A DNA stretch of 64,000 bases from assembly GCA_946408825.1 (NCBI GenBank), contig CAMJTU010000010.1, positions 48,246 to 112,245 of the forward strand. Reading direction: 5' to 3'. Below the pieces are notes generated by a model. That model saw nothing but the letters and a program-made list of their open reading frames with translations, had not been told where the DNA came from and did no database searches. Shown here one piece after another: positions 1 through 8,805 of the stretch. The DNA is from an uncultured Planctomycetaceae bacterium. GTDB lineage: Bacteria > Planctomycetota > Planctomycetia > Pirellulales > Thermoguttaceae. Each line of letters opens with the position of its first letter. Positions within the stretch are counted from its first letter, which is position 1. The translations under genes were made by a program, and so were the position numbers.

Positions 1-2920
1 CGTCCTTACAAAAGAGCGTGTCGACGTCGAGTTCGCCGTAAACTAAGGGCTGCGCGTTTTCGAGGGCGACTCCAAAAGTTCGGACGCGTCCGCAAATTCC
101 CTCGATATCGACGCCGGGTCGGACGGAATTTTGTTGAACGGAGAAACGGAGATTCCACGCGACTCTTTTTTTGGCGTTTTGCTCTAAACCTTGGGTTACG
201 CGAATGGCGCCGTCGACATTATAAAACCCTCGCGGTTGCAAGAAGTCGAGAAAACTGCGGAATCCACCCGTCGCGACGCTCTGAAGATCGCGGTCGATTT
301 GGAGTTGATCGACTCGAAGTTCGGAAACGTCCAGGATTCGGCCAACGTTTGGTATCGTTTGGCTCACGACGTTCGCCGCGCACGTCGTAGCGCCGTTGCG
401 CGCCCTCAACCCCGAGACGGCGAGCGTTCCCTCTCGCCATGACACGCGTCCCTCTACGTTTGAGAGTGGAAATGGAAACCCTTCCGGTTGAAACGAGGTA
501 GATTCCGGAATCGGCGTCGCGTCGAACTGAAGGGCGAGTTTCTTTTCGTCCGTTCGATAGCCGACTCGTATCTGCCCGTCCGCTTTGCCTTCGACGCGTA
601 ATTTCTCCAGACCTTCTCTGACGTCTTCTTGTATTATTGCCGCACGGAGTTCTTCGCCGAGGGGGAATTTGCCGACGTTTGTCGCGAGGAGAAAACGCCA
701 ACTTCCGTCGTCTAGAGGAACGCCGGCTACGGCTGGGATGGACGTGAAGCGTTCTATCGGCGCGGGGGAGGGGTCGTCGAGGAGTTCCAGCCCACGAGAC
801 CCGTCTTCAAACAACGTTTTGGCCGCGTCGGTTGTATTTGCAACCGCAAAAGCCCGTCCAAGCGCGGCGTATCCCGCGCCGGAAACGAGCGACCCTGCCG
901 CCGCAAACGACGCGCCACCGCTCTTGCCCGAAAGGTTTGAGAAAACCCAAGCGCCGTCGCGCATGTAGAGCGAACCTGTGATCGACGTTATCGGCATCGG
1001 AAAAGCGTCGTATAGAATTGAACCGTCGTGAAGATCGATTGCCGTTTCGACCATGAGACGATCTTCTTTGGAGACCACGTCAGGATCATAAGAGATTCTG
1101 ACCCTCCCGTCGAAGACGCCGGCAGGGTGCAATTCCATGAGCGTTTTTCGGTTTTCTTCCCCGACTGCGTCGAGAAGTTTCGAATCGATCGTTCTATTTT
1201 TCGCGACGATATCGACCTGACCTTTGGGGGCAGAGAAGACGGAGTCAAACCGACCTTGTGCCTTAACGACGTCCTCGCTTCGCTGGGACGCGAGATTAAA
1301 AGCGAACGTTTTATTCTGATCGAGCGTGAGACGACCCGCAAGTCCGTCGAGTCGATACGGGAATCCAACATAGAGAGCGTCGATATTGCGTCCGTCGATT
1401 ACGACGCTTTTAGGTTCCCAATTGCCGCCAGTTTCGAGCGAATTTTCCAACGTGACGTCGATATTTCCAAGACCAGAAAAGCGGTAGTCTGCGAGAAGGT
1501 CGAGAAATTTGTCGAGCGTTTCCTCTGGCGCGTAACCGGTTACTTTGAGTTCGCCGAGAAGACGAACGACGACCTCGTCGTTTACCGGCAGATTGTCAAA
1601 CTGCGCGCGCGCGACGCTTGTCGGAACGCCGGAGAATTCGTTTTTTCGTTGAAACGCAGCTTTGATCGAAGTTTGTCCGCAACTTGCCGTAATCTTTCGT
1701 AATTCGACGAAATCGTTTGCGATCGAGTAATTGGCGAAGATTTCAGAGACAGGATATTTTAAAAAAGGGGACGAGAACGCCGCGTTTGCGAGCGTTCCGT
1801 CGACACGCCATTCGACGTCGCCGAATTCTTCCATACCGCCTCCGACAGAGAAATCGAGAGACGTTTTCCCCTGTGCGCCGTTGAAGAACGTCGTTTTTTG
1901 GGACGCTATCCTGCGCGCTAAGGGAAGAATTAAAGCGACGTCGAGGTTTTCGACGTTTCCCGTAAGTTCCCACGACGAGGCCGTGATTTTGCCAGAAACG
2001 CCGACTTTTTCAACAAGTGGGTTTGACGCGCTGAGTTGAACGATCCATGCGTCAGATTCAGGGGCGGCTATTGAAGAGTTTTCTCCTTCGTCTCGGTCTA
2101 TCTCGTTGGAGGGGGGCTCGGCGGAGGAAACGCCTTCCAGCGTCGGATCGAGTTCTTCTTGAAGCGGTTGATAATTTACAAATCCTACGTTTGGACGAGA
2201 AGCCGTCGGATCGTTCCAGACAGCTCTGACGATTTCGTCGTGTGGACTGTCTGGAAAATTTGGCGTTGGAACGTCGTCTACTGGCTCTTGGGGCGACGAA
2301 CTTGGCTCTATAGGGGACGTTTCGGGCGCGTTTTTAACCTTTTTTTGAGATCTAGCGGGTTCGAGGCGAAGATTGATCCCAGAAATGGACGTTCCTGCGA
2401 AATTGAGGGTAGCGTCGTTTATTTCGACGGAAAGATTGGGAGAGGCGCCAGACGTCTGAGCCGGCACGAGTTTTTGCAAATCGCCCTGTGCACGTCCAAT
2501 ATCGTCGCCAAGGTTTAGGACGGGATGGGCGACGACGACGCGCTGAAGTTCAAACTGGCGCGAGACGATTTTTTTAATTTCGAGGGGGCATTCGACATAG
2601 ATTTCGTCCGCTTGCAGAAAGGGAGGGGCGTCTTTGGACGCGTCGGGAAGACGCCACTGGACCGCATATAGTCGCAAACCTCGCGTTGCGTCAAGACGCG
2701 CCGTGTCAAAAGAAACGTTTGTCTGAGGAAAATTCTCGTTCAGCGCGACTTCGACGACTCGCGATATTTCCGAATCAGCGCGACGGTAGAGAATCCCGCC
2801 GCCAAGAATCGCGGCGAGAAGGAGCAGGACGACCGTCCATCCGAGGACGCTCCTGATTTTCCCAAAAAGCGAACTGCGTTTCCGTCGACGCAGCGCCAGC
2901 TTTTTTCGCGCTGTTCCCAT
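1..2920 (-). CDS. Giant AsmA-like envelope protein, N-terminal part (runs off left edge)
   Basis: An uninterrupted minus-strand frame of about 973 codons starts with ATG at 2920 and has no stop before the window edge, so the 3' end is missing. The first 24 residues are very basic, followed by one hydrophobic segment at about residues 25-45: an inner-membrane anchor with the rest outside the cytoplasm. The remainder is beta-rich with alternating polar and aliphatic residues, plus a Pro/Glu/Ser-rich linker at about residues 185-260. This layout matches the AsmA/TamB/YhdP-like superfamily, large proteins that bridge the envelope and are linked to lipid transport; planctomycetes carry very long versions. 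The assignment rests on overall style, not a diagnostic motif. Reading frame is certain; function is tentative. No partner gene lies beside it; the next gene is transcribed divergently. Confidence 0.72.
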   Translation of the reverse strand, partial: MGTARKKLALRRRKRSSLFGKIRSVLGWTVVLLLLAAILGGGILYRRADSEISRVVEVALNENFPQTNVSFDTARLDATRGLRLYAVQWRLPDASKDAPPFLQADEIYVECPLEIKKIVSRQFELQRVVVAHPVLNLGDDIGRAQGDLQKLVPAQTSGASPNLSVEINDATLNFAGTSISGINLRLEPARSQKKVKNAPETSPIEPSSSPQEPVDDVPTPNFPDSPHDEIVRAVWNDPTASRPNVGFVNYQPLQEELDPTLEGVSSAEPPSNEIDRDEGENSSIAAPESDAWIVQLSASNPLVEKVGVSGKITASSWELTGNVENLDVALILPLARRIASQKTTFFNGAQGKTSLDFSVGGGMEEFGDVEWRVDGTLANAAFSSPFLKYPVSEIFANYSIANDFVELRKITASCGQTSIKAAFQRKNEFSGVPTSVARAQFDNLPVNDEVVVRLLGELKVTGYAPEETLDKFLDLLADYRFSGLGNIDVTLENSLETGGNWEPKSVVIDGRNIDALYVGFPYRLDGLAGRLTLDQNKTFAFNLASQRSEDVVKAQGRFDSVFSAPKGQVDIVAKNRTIDSKLLDAVGEENRKTLMELHPAGVFDGRVRISYDPDVVSKEDRLMVETAIDLHDGSILYDAFPMPITSITGSLYMRDGAWVFSNLSGKSGGASFAAAGSLVSGAGYAALGRAFAVANTTDAAKTLFEDGSRGLELLDDPSPAPIERFTSIPAVAGVPLDDGSWRFLLATNVGKFPLGEELRAAIIQEDVREGLEKLRVEGKADGQIRVGYRTDEKKLALQFDATPIPESTSFQPEGFPFPLSNVEGRVSWREGTLAVSGLRARNGATTCAANVVSQTIPNVGRILDVSELRVDQLQIDRDLQSVATGGFRSFLDFLQPRGFYNVDGAIRVTQGLEQNAKKRVAWNLRFSVQQNSVRPGVDIEGICGRVRTFGVALENAQPLVYGELDVDTLFCKD

Positions 2921-3554
2921 CCTACGACTCTATTGATTCTAGGTAATTGCCGCCACGCCCCTTGCCCCTTGGAACATAGCGCGCCTGCCCAGAGACGCCA
3001 ACAATCGGGGAAGCGTAGTCATTTTGGCGAATCTCGTCAAGACGGCAATAGCGAATACGCCGACGATCCAATAGTCTTTCCAGATACCGCTGAAATTTTT
3101 TAAATTTATTTTTTTAAGAATTTGTTTTATCCGTGAATTCTAGGGGTTTTTCTTGTCTTAACTATCCCAAATACGCTTGAGAATCGATAATTTTTTTAAA
3201 AACGGCGAACAAAATGCATACAGGTATAATGCGAGGGCGAAAAAACGCGACGCAGTCGACGAATTGTATCATTTTGAGACGCCTCAAAAACGATCAGGTC
3301 GAAGGCGCTTCAAGGTAAAACACTGCGTCAGTTGACGCTCTTGCGACGCGACTTTTCGTTTCGCCACCTGTTTTTTCACCGCCAATACGGCTCTTATAAG
3401 AAGGAGACGACTTCGGGCAATCACAAGAAATTTTCACGTTTACACGGCTACGAGACGCTTGTCCTTCTCCATTTGTGAAGATGGGAAAAGAAAAAAACTC
3501 GAGTTGGAACTTTGCCGGGTATTATCGCATCTCAGAGTGCAGAGGGAGCGGAAA
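2921..3554. other. Intergenic region between the AsmA-like gene and the sigma factor gene
   Basis: About 630 bases separating two divergent genes. It is noticeably AT-rich from 3100 to 3230. A TATAAT hexamer lies at 3225-3230 on the plus strand, but no convincing -35 box sits 16-18 bases upstream. An open frame continues upstream of the sigma factor start from 3459, but the better ribosome binding site is at 3555. No RNA gene recognised. Confidence 0.5.
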
Positions 3555-4109
3555 ATGAGCGACCACGAACTGATCAGACGAACGCTTAGCGGCGACCATG
3601 AAGCCTTTGGCGCCCTTGCTGTCAAGTATCAGGAACGCGTCTACAACTTGGTCTTTGCGATCGTAAAGCACCGAGAAGACGCCGAGGACGCGACGCAGGA
3701 GACTTTTCTCCAAGCGTTAACTCATCTTTCCGGCTTCCGCCAGACGAGTCAGTTTTACACTTGGCTTTACCGGATTGCGTACAATAGCGCCGTGGGGACG
3801 TTGCGTCGCCGCAGAACCTTCATGTCGATCGAAAAGATTTCGGAGGAGGCTGGCGACGCGTTCTCAGCGGACGTCGAGGCTCCTGACGCCCAGATGATCC
3901 GCGACGACGACGCGAGAATCGTCCGCGAGGCGGTGGACAAACTTCCCGACGAGTATCGCATTCCACTCGTTATGCGCGAGTTTGTCGGCGCGAGTTACGA
4001 AGAGATTGCGCAGTCCCTTGCCATTCCTGTCGGCACGGTTCGCAGTCGTCTTCACCGCGCTCGAGCGTCTTTAAAAGGCGAACTTGACCGCATCGGCTAT
4101 GCTCCCTGA
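3555..4109 (+). CDS. ECF-family RNA polymerase sigma factor
   Basis: A 184-residue sigma-70 family protein of the extracytoplasmic-function type: only regions 2 and 4 are present. Region 2 spans about residues 15-88, with the region 2.2 core EDAEDATQETFLQAL at about 41-55. Region 4 spans about 120-175 and carries the helix-turn-helix YEEIAQSLAIPVGTVRSRLHR. It would direct RNA polymerase to a dedicated set of promoters. I chose ATG 3555 because AGAGGGAG lies just upstream; the in-frame ATG at 3459 would add 32 residues that look unlike sigma factors. The next gene, 120 bases on, encodes a single-pass membrane protein that is likely its anti-sigma factor. Family is clear; the regulon cannot be read from the sequence. 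Confidence 0.93.
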   Translation: MSDHELIRRTLSGDHEAFGALAVKYQERVYNLVFAIVKHREDAEDATQETFLQALTHLSGFRQTSQFYTWLYRIAYNSAVGTLRRRRTFMSIEKISEEAGDAFSADVEAPDAQMIRDDDARIVREAVDKLPDEYRIPLVMREFVGASYEEIAQSLAIPVGTVRSRLHRARASLKGELDRIGYAP

Positions 4110-4164
4110 GAGCGACGTGTAAAATCGACGAGTCTACGACGCTGATAGGCGAGTCTGACCGACT

Positions 4165-4208
4165 CGCATGACGTCCGAGCCGGAGTCGCGCGACGCGGCT
4201 CCGGGATA
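4165..4208 (+). other. GC-rich hairpin between sigma and anti-sigma genes
   Basis: GAGCCG and CGGCTC face each other across a short CG-rich loop in the 120-base spacer. No U-run follows. It could tune the sigma to anti-sigma ratio; that role is inferred. Confidence 0.3.
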
Positions 4209-4229
4209 GTTGGTTGAGGAACGTCGATA

Positions 4230-5078
4230 ATGAAAATTTCAGATTGGAACGAAGTTTCGGATTCTTATGTAGACGGAGAACTTTCCGAAGAGGAAATGTC
4301 TCAAGTATCCGCGCGAGCGGAGACTGACGACGCGTTGCGCGAAGAAATTGAATGGGCTTCAGAACTTCATAAGAGGCTCGTGCGTGTCGCTCGCGAGGGA
4401 CGACCTGTTCCGGACGGATTTTCCGAGCGACTCCGAAACGCGTTGGACGCGAGTCCCGCGTGGGCTCAATACGGCGGCGCGATTGAGACGCGGAAGACTG
4501 AGTATCGCGCGTCGCGCCGCGTCGTCCCAGTTGTTGTGGCGGCGTGTGTCGTCGTCGCCGTTGTCGCGGCTTCCGTCGCAGGAATCGTCAGTCTACGAAA
4601 ACCTGTCGATTCGCCGACGAACGGAGACGGAATCGCGCAAACTAACGTCGACGGCGCAACTTCGATTGCGTCTCCTAGTTTCGAGACGACGCCCCGTATT
4701 ATGACGCCGTCTCCTGAAGGAAACGCCCCGGAGTCGGCTGCAATTAAGCCTTCTCAAAGCCAACTTTGGACGGTCGTGTCCTTCAATGACGAAACGCGAC
4801 TCAAGAAGCGCATTTTTGAGTTCCAGCAGTCGTGCAAGAAGCAGGGCGTCGCCTTCAAGAAGTTTGGCGGAGATCGAGAGTTCGTCTTGGAACGCGTTAA
4901 GCCTTCGCAATGGCGCGTCGTTTTAGATGAACTTGCCGCCGAAGCGACTGCCGTGGTAGAAACGTCCGAGGCGCTTGAGAAGTGGGGCGCGGCGAAGGAC
5001 GAGAGCGTTAAGACAAAAAATCTCCGAGTGACTTTTGACGCGACGAGCGTCGTGGAACCGGAAAGAATGGAAGAATGA
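4230..5078 (+). CDS. Single-pass membrane anti-sigma factor-like protein
   Basis: A 282-residue protein. The acidic N-terminal part (residues 1-60, with VDGELSEEEMSQV) resembles the sigma-binding part of RseA-type anti-sigma factors; the DGELS stretch is typical. There is no HxxxCxxC zinc motif. One transmembrane helix lies at about residues 98-121 after an Arg pair, so the C-terminal 160 residues should be outside the cytoplasm. That part is Thr/Ser/Pro-rich to about residue 175, then a folded domain of about 100 residues with no clear family. Its position right after the ECF sigma gene supports the role. The evidence is topology and context, not a strong family match. Confidence 0.72.
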   Translation: MKISDWNEVSDSYVDGELSEEEMSQVSARAETDDALREEIEWASELHKRLVRVAREGRPVPDGFSERLRNALDASPAWAQYGGAIETRKTEYRASRRVVPVVVAACVVVAVVAASVAGIVSLRKPVDSPTNGDGIAQTNVDGATSIASPSFETTPRIMTPSPEGNAPESAAIKPSQSQLWTVVSFNDETRLKKRIFEFQQSCKKQGVAFKKFGGDREFVLERVKPSQWRVVLDELAAEATAVVETSEALEKWGAAKDESVKTKNLRVTFDATSVVEPERMEE

Positions 5079-5112
5079 CGGCGCCCGAAAGTGGATACCG
5101 GGCCGGGCGCCG
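5079..5112 (+). terminator. Hairpin at the stop codon of the anti-sigma gene
   Basis: CGGCGCCCG (5079-5087) and CGGGCGCCG (5104-5112) form a perfect 9-base-pair stem immediately after the TGA. No U-run follows, so it may be a weak terminator or a 3'-end stabiliser. Confidence 0.5.
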
Positions 5113-5448
5113 CTGCAGAAAAGACGGTTCAGGAACGAACGTAGAGTTTACGAGACACTGTAAAATCTCGACGTTTGAATTTTCCTAAAATACCAAATTT
5201 TTTGCGGAATAAGCTTGAAAAAAGCCGCCCGGTCGTGTATCCTTGTAGCTTAGCGCGTTGTTTTTACGACCGTTTAAGCGCTGCGCGCCGATTTCAGGCG
5301 CGCGACGGTTTGATTGCGGCGGTTTTCCGACGCGGTTTTTTCCGAAATCATCATTATATTTCAAGGGCAAAGTCACCCCGCAGCGCGGATTGGCGTCGCC
5401 GATAGGCAGTTCCTTCCGCGTCGCTCTGTTCTGTAAAGGAAAAGAGAA
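5113..5448 (+). other. Structured leader upstream of the pilin gene
   Basis: About 335 bases without a gene. CGGTCGT (5230-5236) pairs perfectly with ACGACCG (5266-5272), and a second stem pairs CGCGCC (5284-5289) with GGCGCG (5297-5302). GTAAAGGAAAAGAGAA just before 5449 supplies the ribosome binding site. I could not match the leader to a known riboswitch. Confidence 0.4.
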
Positions 5449-6486
5449 ATGAAAAGAACGTCCAAAGCAGGTTTTACCCTCATCGAGTTGCTGGTCGTGA
5501 TCTCGATCATCGGCATGCTCGCCGGTCTTATGCTCCCTGCCGTCCAGTCTGCTCGCGAACAGGGGCGTCGTACCACGTGCATGAACAACCAGAAAAACAT
5601 CGCCCTCGCGCTTATCCAGTATGAGCAGACCAAAGGTCGTTTCCCGCATTGGCGCGCTAACGGCGACGCTGGTTCCACCGGAACCGCCGCTGCGCCTTTC
5701 TATGCGGACGTCGCTACTCCTTCTGGGATGCTTCAACTTGGTTGGATTCCTCAGATTTTCCCCTATATTGAGCAGGCTCAGCTCTACAACGTTATCCAGA
5801 ACGACGGGTACATTCCCAACGATTGCAACATCTCTATAGAGACGTTTGTGTGCAAAAGCGCTGGAACTGCCGACCTGAATACGAATAATTACGTTGCAAA
5901 CTGCGGTATTCCCGACCGGATTGTTTCTTATGACGCTACCACGGGTTACGTCGGCGGCGACAGTTCAAAGAGCAACGGTATGTTCACGGACGGCGTCTGT
6001 GGCAACGTTAAGATTTCCATAAACGACGTTAAAGACGGCACCTCCAACACGATTCTCATCTCGGAAAATATGCAAGCTGGCAATATCTGGGCTTCTAAAG
6101 AGTATCTTGTTGGTTTCTGTACTGACGGGGAGTTTCCCAATGCTCCTCAAGAGTCCGCCGTTACGCCTGAAACGGTTGACATCGGCGTAAGCAGTCCGAT
6201 GAGGGTCAACTATCTTCGCGATTCGTTGACAGATGCGCAAACGATTGCTGCGACTAACAATATTGCGCTACTCGACGGTACCTACAACAATTGGGCTTGG
6301 GCTCGTCCTTCTTCTTCACACCCCGGCGTTGTTGTTGCCGCCATGGTTGACGGTTCGACACGCGTTGTTAGCGAGTCTGTTACCGCTGAAGTCTTGGCCA
6401 AGGTTATGGCTCCGAACGATAAGTCGTGCGCCTGTCGCTTGTCTACTTGGACGAATACGCTTGATCTTTCGCAGCTCAATCCGTGA
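5449..6486 (+). CDS. DUF1559 type II secretion pseudopilin-like protein
   Basis: A 345-residue protein that starts with a class III (prepilin) signal: a short basic stretch, then the cleavage site G/FTLIELLVVISII, then a hydrophobic helix. The C-terminal part carries the H-x9-DG motif (His291, Asp301, Gly302) that defines DUF1559 proteins, a family greatly expanded in Planctomycetes. Such proteins are thought to be processed by a prepilin peptidase and built into pilus-like or secretion fibres; no individual function is established. Cysteines at about 45, 128, 136, 153, 187 and 328-330 could form disulfides. It is a single gene, bounded by a leader with two hairpins and by a strong terminator. 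Confidence 0.95.
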   Translation: MKRTSKAGFTLIELLVVISIIGMLAGLMLPAVQSAREQGRRTTCMNNQKNIALALIQYEQTKGRFPHWRANGDAGSTGTAAAPFYADVATPSGMLQLGWIPQIFPYIEQAQLYNVIQNDGYIPNDCNISIETFVCKSAGTADLNTNNYVANCGIPDRIVSYDATTGYVGGDSSKSNGMFTDGVCGNVKISINDVKDGTSNTILISENMQAGNIWASKEYLVGFCTDGEFPNAPQESAVTPETVDIGVSSPMRVNYLRDSLTDAQTIAATNNIALLDGTYNNWAWARPSSSHPGVVVAAMVDGSTRVVSESVTAEVLAKVMAPNDKSCACRLSTWTNTLDLSQLNP

Positions 6487-6548
6487 TTCTGATCTGACGA
6501 AACTCCAGCTCGTTGTGTAACGGCGGGCATTTTATGGGGTGACTGCCC

Positions 6549-6586
6549 AGGGGCAGGTTGACGTAAAGGCGTCGGCCTGCCCCTTT
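6549..6586 (+). terminator. Rho-independent terminator of the pilin gene
   Basis: AGGGGCAGG (6549-6557) pairs with CCTGCCCCT (6576-6584). The inner part GACG/CGTC with two G-U pairs extends the stem to a 6-base loop, and TTT follows. Confidence 0.82.
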
Positions 6587-6668
6587 GACGTTGTGGGCGA
6601 TACGTTCCAAAGGCATTATGGACGTTCATTGTTACTCGTCGTTTCTTGACTCGCAACGTGTATGAAAA

Positions 6669-6705
6669 CAAAAACGCCCGTCTCGACGTCAAGACGGGCG
6701 TTTTT
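6669..6705. terminator. Bidirectional terminator between pilin and parB
   Basis: ACGCCCGTCT and AGACGGGCGT flank an 8-base loop, with A-rich sequence before and TTTTT after. It can end both plus-strand pilin transcription and minus-strand parB transcription. Confidence 0.88.
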
Positions 6706-6725
6706 ATCGTTTGATTTGTACTTTC

Positions 6726-7775
6726 TCAGCCTTTAGGCATGAACGCTTGGTAAATACGTTCGAAGTCGTTGTTTGAATTGAAGTGAATAACAATTTTGCC
6801 CTTGCCCTTGTCGTTTGCCGTTAGTTTGATTTTCATACCGAGCCAAGAGCGAATCTGGTTCTCCAGTTCTTTTACTTGAGGGCTGACTTCGGGTTTGGGT
6901 TTAAGCGGCGGTTTAGGCAGGAAACCGTTTGCGAGATATTCGCGGACGATTGCTTCCGTCTGACGGACGCTGAGTTGTTCGGAGACAATTCGACGCGCCA
7001 TTTCTACCTGGTCCCAGTCTTCTAGGGGCAGGAGCGCTCGCGCGTGTCCCTGCGTAATCAATCCGCGCCTAGTCATTTCTTGAACGTCTTTATTGAGTTC
7101 TAAAAGCCTCATCAAGTTTGAGACCGTCGAGCGATCAAGCGCCAATCTTGCGGCGAGTTCTTCATGCGTTCCGCCGTAAAGATCGAGGTAGTTCCGGAAC
7201 GCCGTCGCTTTTTCGAGCGGATTTAAGTCGCGTCGTTGCATGTTTTCTGTGAGCGCGAGTTCCGCCATCTGACGATCGTCGACCGAAATGATAATCGCCG
7301 GCGCTTTTTCCCAACCCGCTTCCGTCGCGGCGCGCAGTCTCCGCTCTCCCGCGACGACCTCGTAGCGCTCTCCTCGCTGACGAAGTACGATCGGTTGCAA
7401 CATTCCATGCTGATTGAGGCTTTCTTTGAGTTCGGCAAGTTCTTCTTCGTCGAAATCGAGTCGCGGCTGGTAGGGGTTTGCGTCGATAAGGTTCACGGCG
7501 ATTTCTCGAGCGATCCGTCCGTTGGAGAAACTCGCGAGCGCGCGATCTTTCTGTTCCTCCAGTTCTGCTGCGTCGGAACGTCGCGTTCCGCGCCGTAAGA
7601 TCGTCTCGGACGTTTCGTCTGTCTGGTTGACGGCAAGAATCCCCGGACTAAAGGATTCCTTTAGATTATCGTCATAATTCGCGTCGGCGACGCTTGCGCC
7701 GTTTGCCTCGTTTGCCGCCGCGAGATTGCTCAGCAGCGTGTCCAGTCCCCGTCCTAATCGTTTGCTCTTAGACAC
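6726..7775 (-). CDS. parB: Chromosome partitioning protein ParB
   Basis: A 349-residue ParB/Spo0J. The N-terminal tail KSKRLGRGLDTLL is typical of the ParA-interacting end. The ParB/Srx CTPase domain follows at about residues 95-190, with the ENMQRRDLNP and GERRLRAA boxes that bind CTP and parS. A helix-turn-helix lies at about 200-240 (LALDRSTVSNLMRLLEL), and a C-terminal dimerisation region ends the protein. It begins with GTG at 7775, preceded by GGAGGTG, and overlaps the end of parA by 8 bases, so the two are translationally coupled. The protein loads on parS and drives origin segregation with ParA. The first 90 residues are longer than usual. Confidence 0.97.
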   Translation of the reverse strand: MSKSKRLGRGLDTLLSNLAAANEANGASVADANYDDNLKESFSPGILAVNQTDETSETILRRGTRRSDAAELEEQKDRALASFSNGRIAREIAVNLIDANPYQPRLDFDEEELAELKESLNQHGMLQPIVLRQRGERYEVVAGERRLRAATEAGWEKAPAIIISVDDRQMAELALTENMQRRDLNPLEKATAFRNYLDLYGGTHEELAARLALDRSTVSNLMRLLELNKDVQEMTRRGLITQGHARALLPLEDWDQVEMARRIVSEQLSVRQTEAIVREYLANGFLPKPPLKPKPEVSPQVKELENQIRSWLGMKIKLTANDKGKGKIVIHFNSNNDFERIYQAFMPKG

Positions 7776-8514
7776 GTTCTAACACCTCCAAACAGAGTTC
7801 GACGTAAGCTCTTGCCCCTCGAGATCGGGGCGCGTAATCAAAAATTGGTTTGCCATAACTCGGCGCTTCGGCAATTGCGACGTCGCGTGGAATCGTCGTT
7901 CTAAAAACGACGTCGCCAAAGAACTCGCGTACTTCGCTTTCAACTTCGCGCGTGAGTTCTAACGACGAATCGCACATCGTCAGCACGACCCCCCCATATT
8001 CCAACGCACGGGATTTGCGTTTCATCGCCCTGCCGATAATCTCGATCATCTGGACGAGCCCTTCCATTGCGAAGTATTCGCATTGGATCGGCGTAAGTAC
8101 GTCGGTCGACCAAGCGAGCGCCGATTGTGTGAGAGGTCCTAGCGACGGCGGACAATCGATAAAAACGTGATCATACCCCTTTGTCTCGCGTGTTAAGTGG
8201 AGCGTCATTTTCTCGAAAACGCTGGCGTCGCGCACGCTGGCGAGCCGTTCGACGTCGCCGAAGTTGCGGCAACCGGGAAGGACGTCGAGACCGCATGGCG
8301 TCTTTCTAATTGCGCGTCTAATCGGTTCGCCTGTAACGAGCGGATGACGCGACGTCGGCGTCAGACCCAGTCCGCTCGTTGCGTTACACTGTGGATCGAG
8401 ATCGATCAGGAGCGCGGAGGAACCTGCTCGAACGAACCCCGCCGCGAGCGATATCGCCGTGGTCGTCTTGCCGACCCCGCCTTTCTGATTCGCGATGCAG
8501 AAGGTTCTTGTCAT
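7768..8514 (-). CDS. parA: Chromosome partitioning ATPase ParA (Soj)
   Basis: A 248-residue deviant-Walker ATPase. The P-loop KGGVGKTTTAISLA sits at about residues 11-24, with the signature Lys of the KGGVGKT type. Walker A' DLDPQCNATSG follows at about 40-50 and the Walker B region HVFIDCPPSL at about 115-124. It binds DNA non-specifically in the ATP state and moves ParB-parS complexes. It is the first gene of parA-parB on the minus strand. An extended -10 promoter (8594-8602) and a 13-base palindrome (8539-8551) lie upstream of its ATG. Confidence 0.97.
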   Translation of the reverse strand: MTRTFCIANQKGGVGKTTTAISLAAGFVRAGSSALLIDLDPQCNATSGLGLTPTSRHPLVTGEPIRRAIRKTPCGLDVLPGCRNFGDVERLASVRDASVFEKMTLHLTRETKGYDHVFIDCPPSLGPLTQSALAWSTDVLTPIQCEYFAMEGLVQMIEIIGRAMKRKSRALEYGGVVLTMCDSSLELTREVESEVREFFGDVVFRTTIPRDVAIAEAPSYGKPIFDYAPRSRGARAYVELCLEVLERV

Positions 8515-8538
8515 GGTTTCCGTCTAAATTATTGGGGT

Positions 8539-8551
8539 ACAAACAGTTTGT
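8539..8551. promoter_or_regulatory. Palindrome in the parA 5' leader
   Basis: ACAAAC-A-GTTTGT, a perfect 6+1+6 palindrome between the predicted parA promoter and its start codon. It could be an operator for autoregulation by ParA/ParB or another repressor; that is inferred from position only. Confidence 0.35.
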
Positions 8552-8593
8552 CTCGTTTTTTCGTATTCTCTTACCCACGTTAAGAGTTTGACG

Positions 8594-8602
8594 AGTATAG
8601 CA
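8594..8602 (-). promoter_or_regulatory. Extended -10 promoter for parAB
   Basis: On the minus strand TGCTATACT (extended -10, TGnTATACT) lies about 80 bases upstream of the parA ATG. No good -35 hexamer is seen, which is usual for extended -10 promoters. Confidence 0.5.
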
Positions 8603-8707
8603 AATGCGTCCGAGAGAAGGAACGTCAGATTTCCAAAAAAATATACGACGTCTTTCTCATTCGAGTTGGACGTTATAACACGACAGTTTTTACGTAATCC
8701 TCTAAAC

Positions 8708-8736
8708 TTGACGAGTGAATTCTTCTCGTTTATACT
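8708..8736 (+). promoter_or_regulatory. Sigma-70-type promoter for the histidine kinase gene
   Basis: TTGACG (8708-8713), a 17-base spacer and TATACT (8731-8736), about 70 bases upstream of the kinase ATG. Five of six bases match consensus in each box. Confidence 0.65.
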
Positions 8737-8805
8737 GGCTCAAAGAGGCGTGAACTGCGTCGCGCCTTGACGATCTGACGTGTTTTAGCGGCGACGGGTA
8801 GACGT

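Noticed and set aside
1028..1702. Plus-strand frame of 224 codons inside the AsmA-like gene
   Set aside because: It lies fully within the 973-codon minus-strand frame and has no family motif.
5360..5410. GGGCAAA-containing segment resembling a c-di-GMP-I riboswitch upstream of the pilin gene
   Set aside because: The conserved GACGCAAAGC core does not follow and the stems do not match the riboswitch layout.
8515..8805. A parS site near parAB
   Set aside because: No copy of the 16-base parS palindrome or a close variant was seen; the 13-base palindrome at 8539 is a different sequence.
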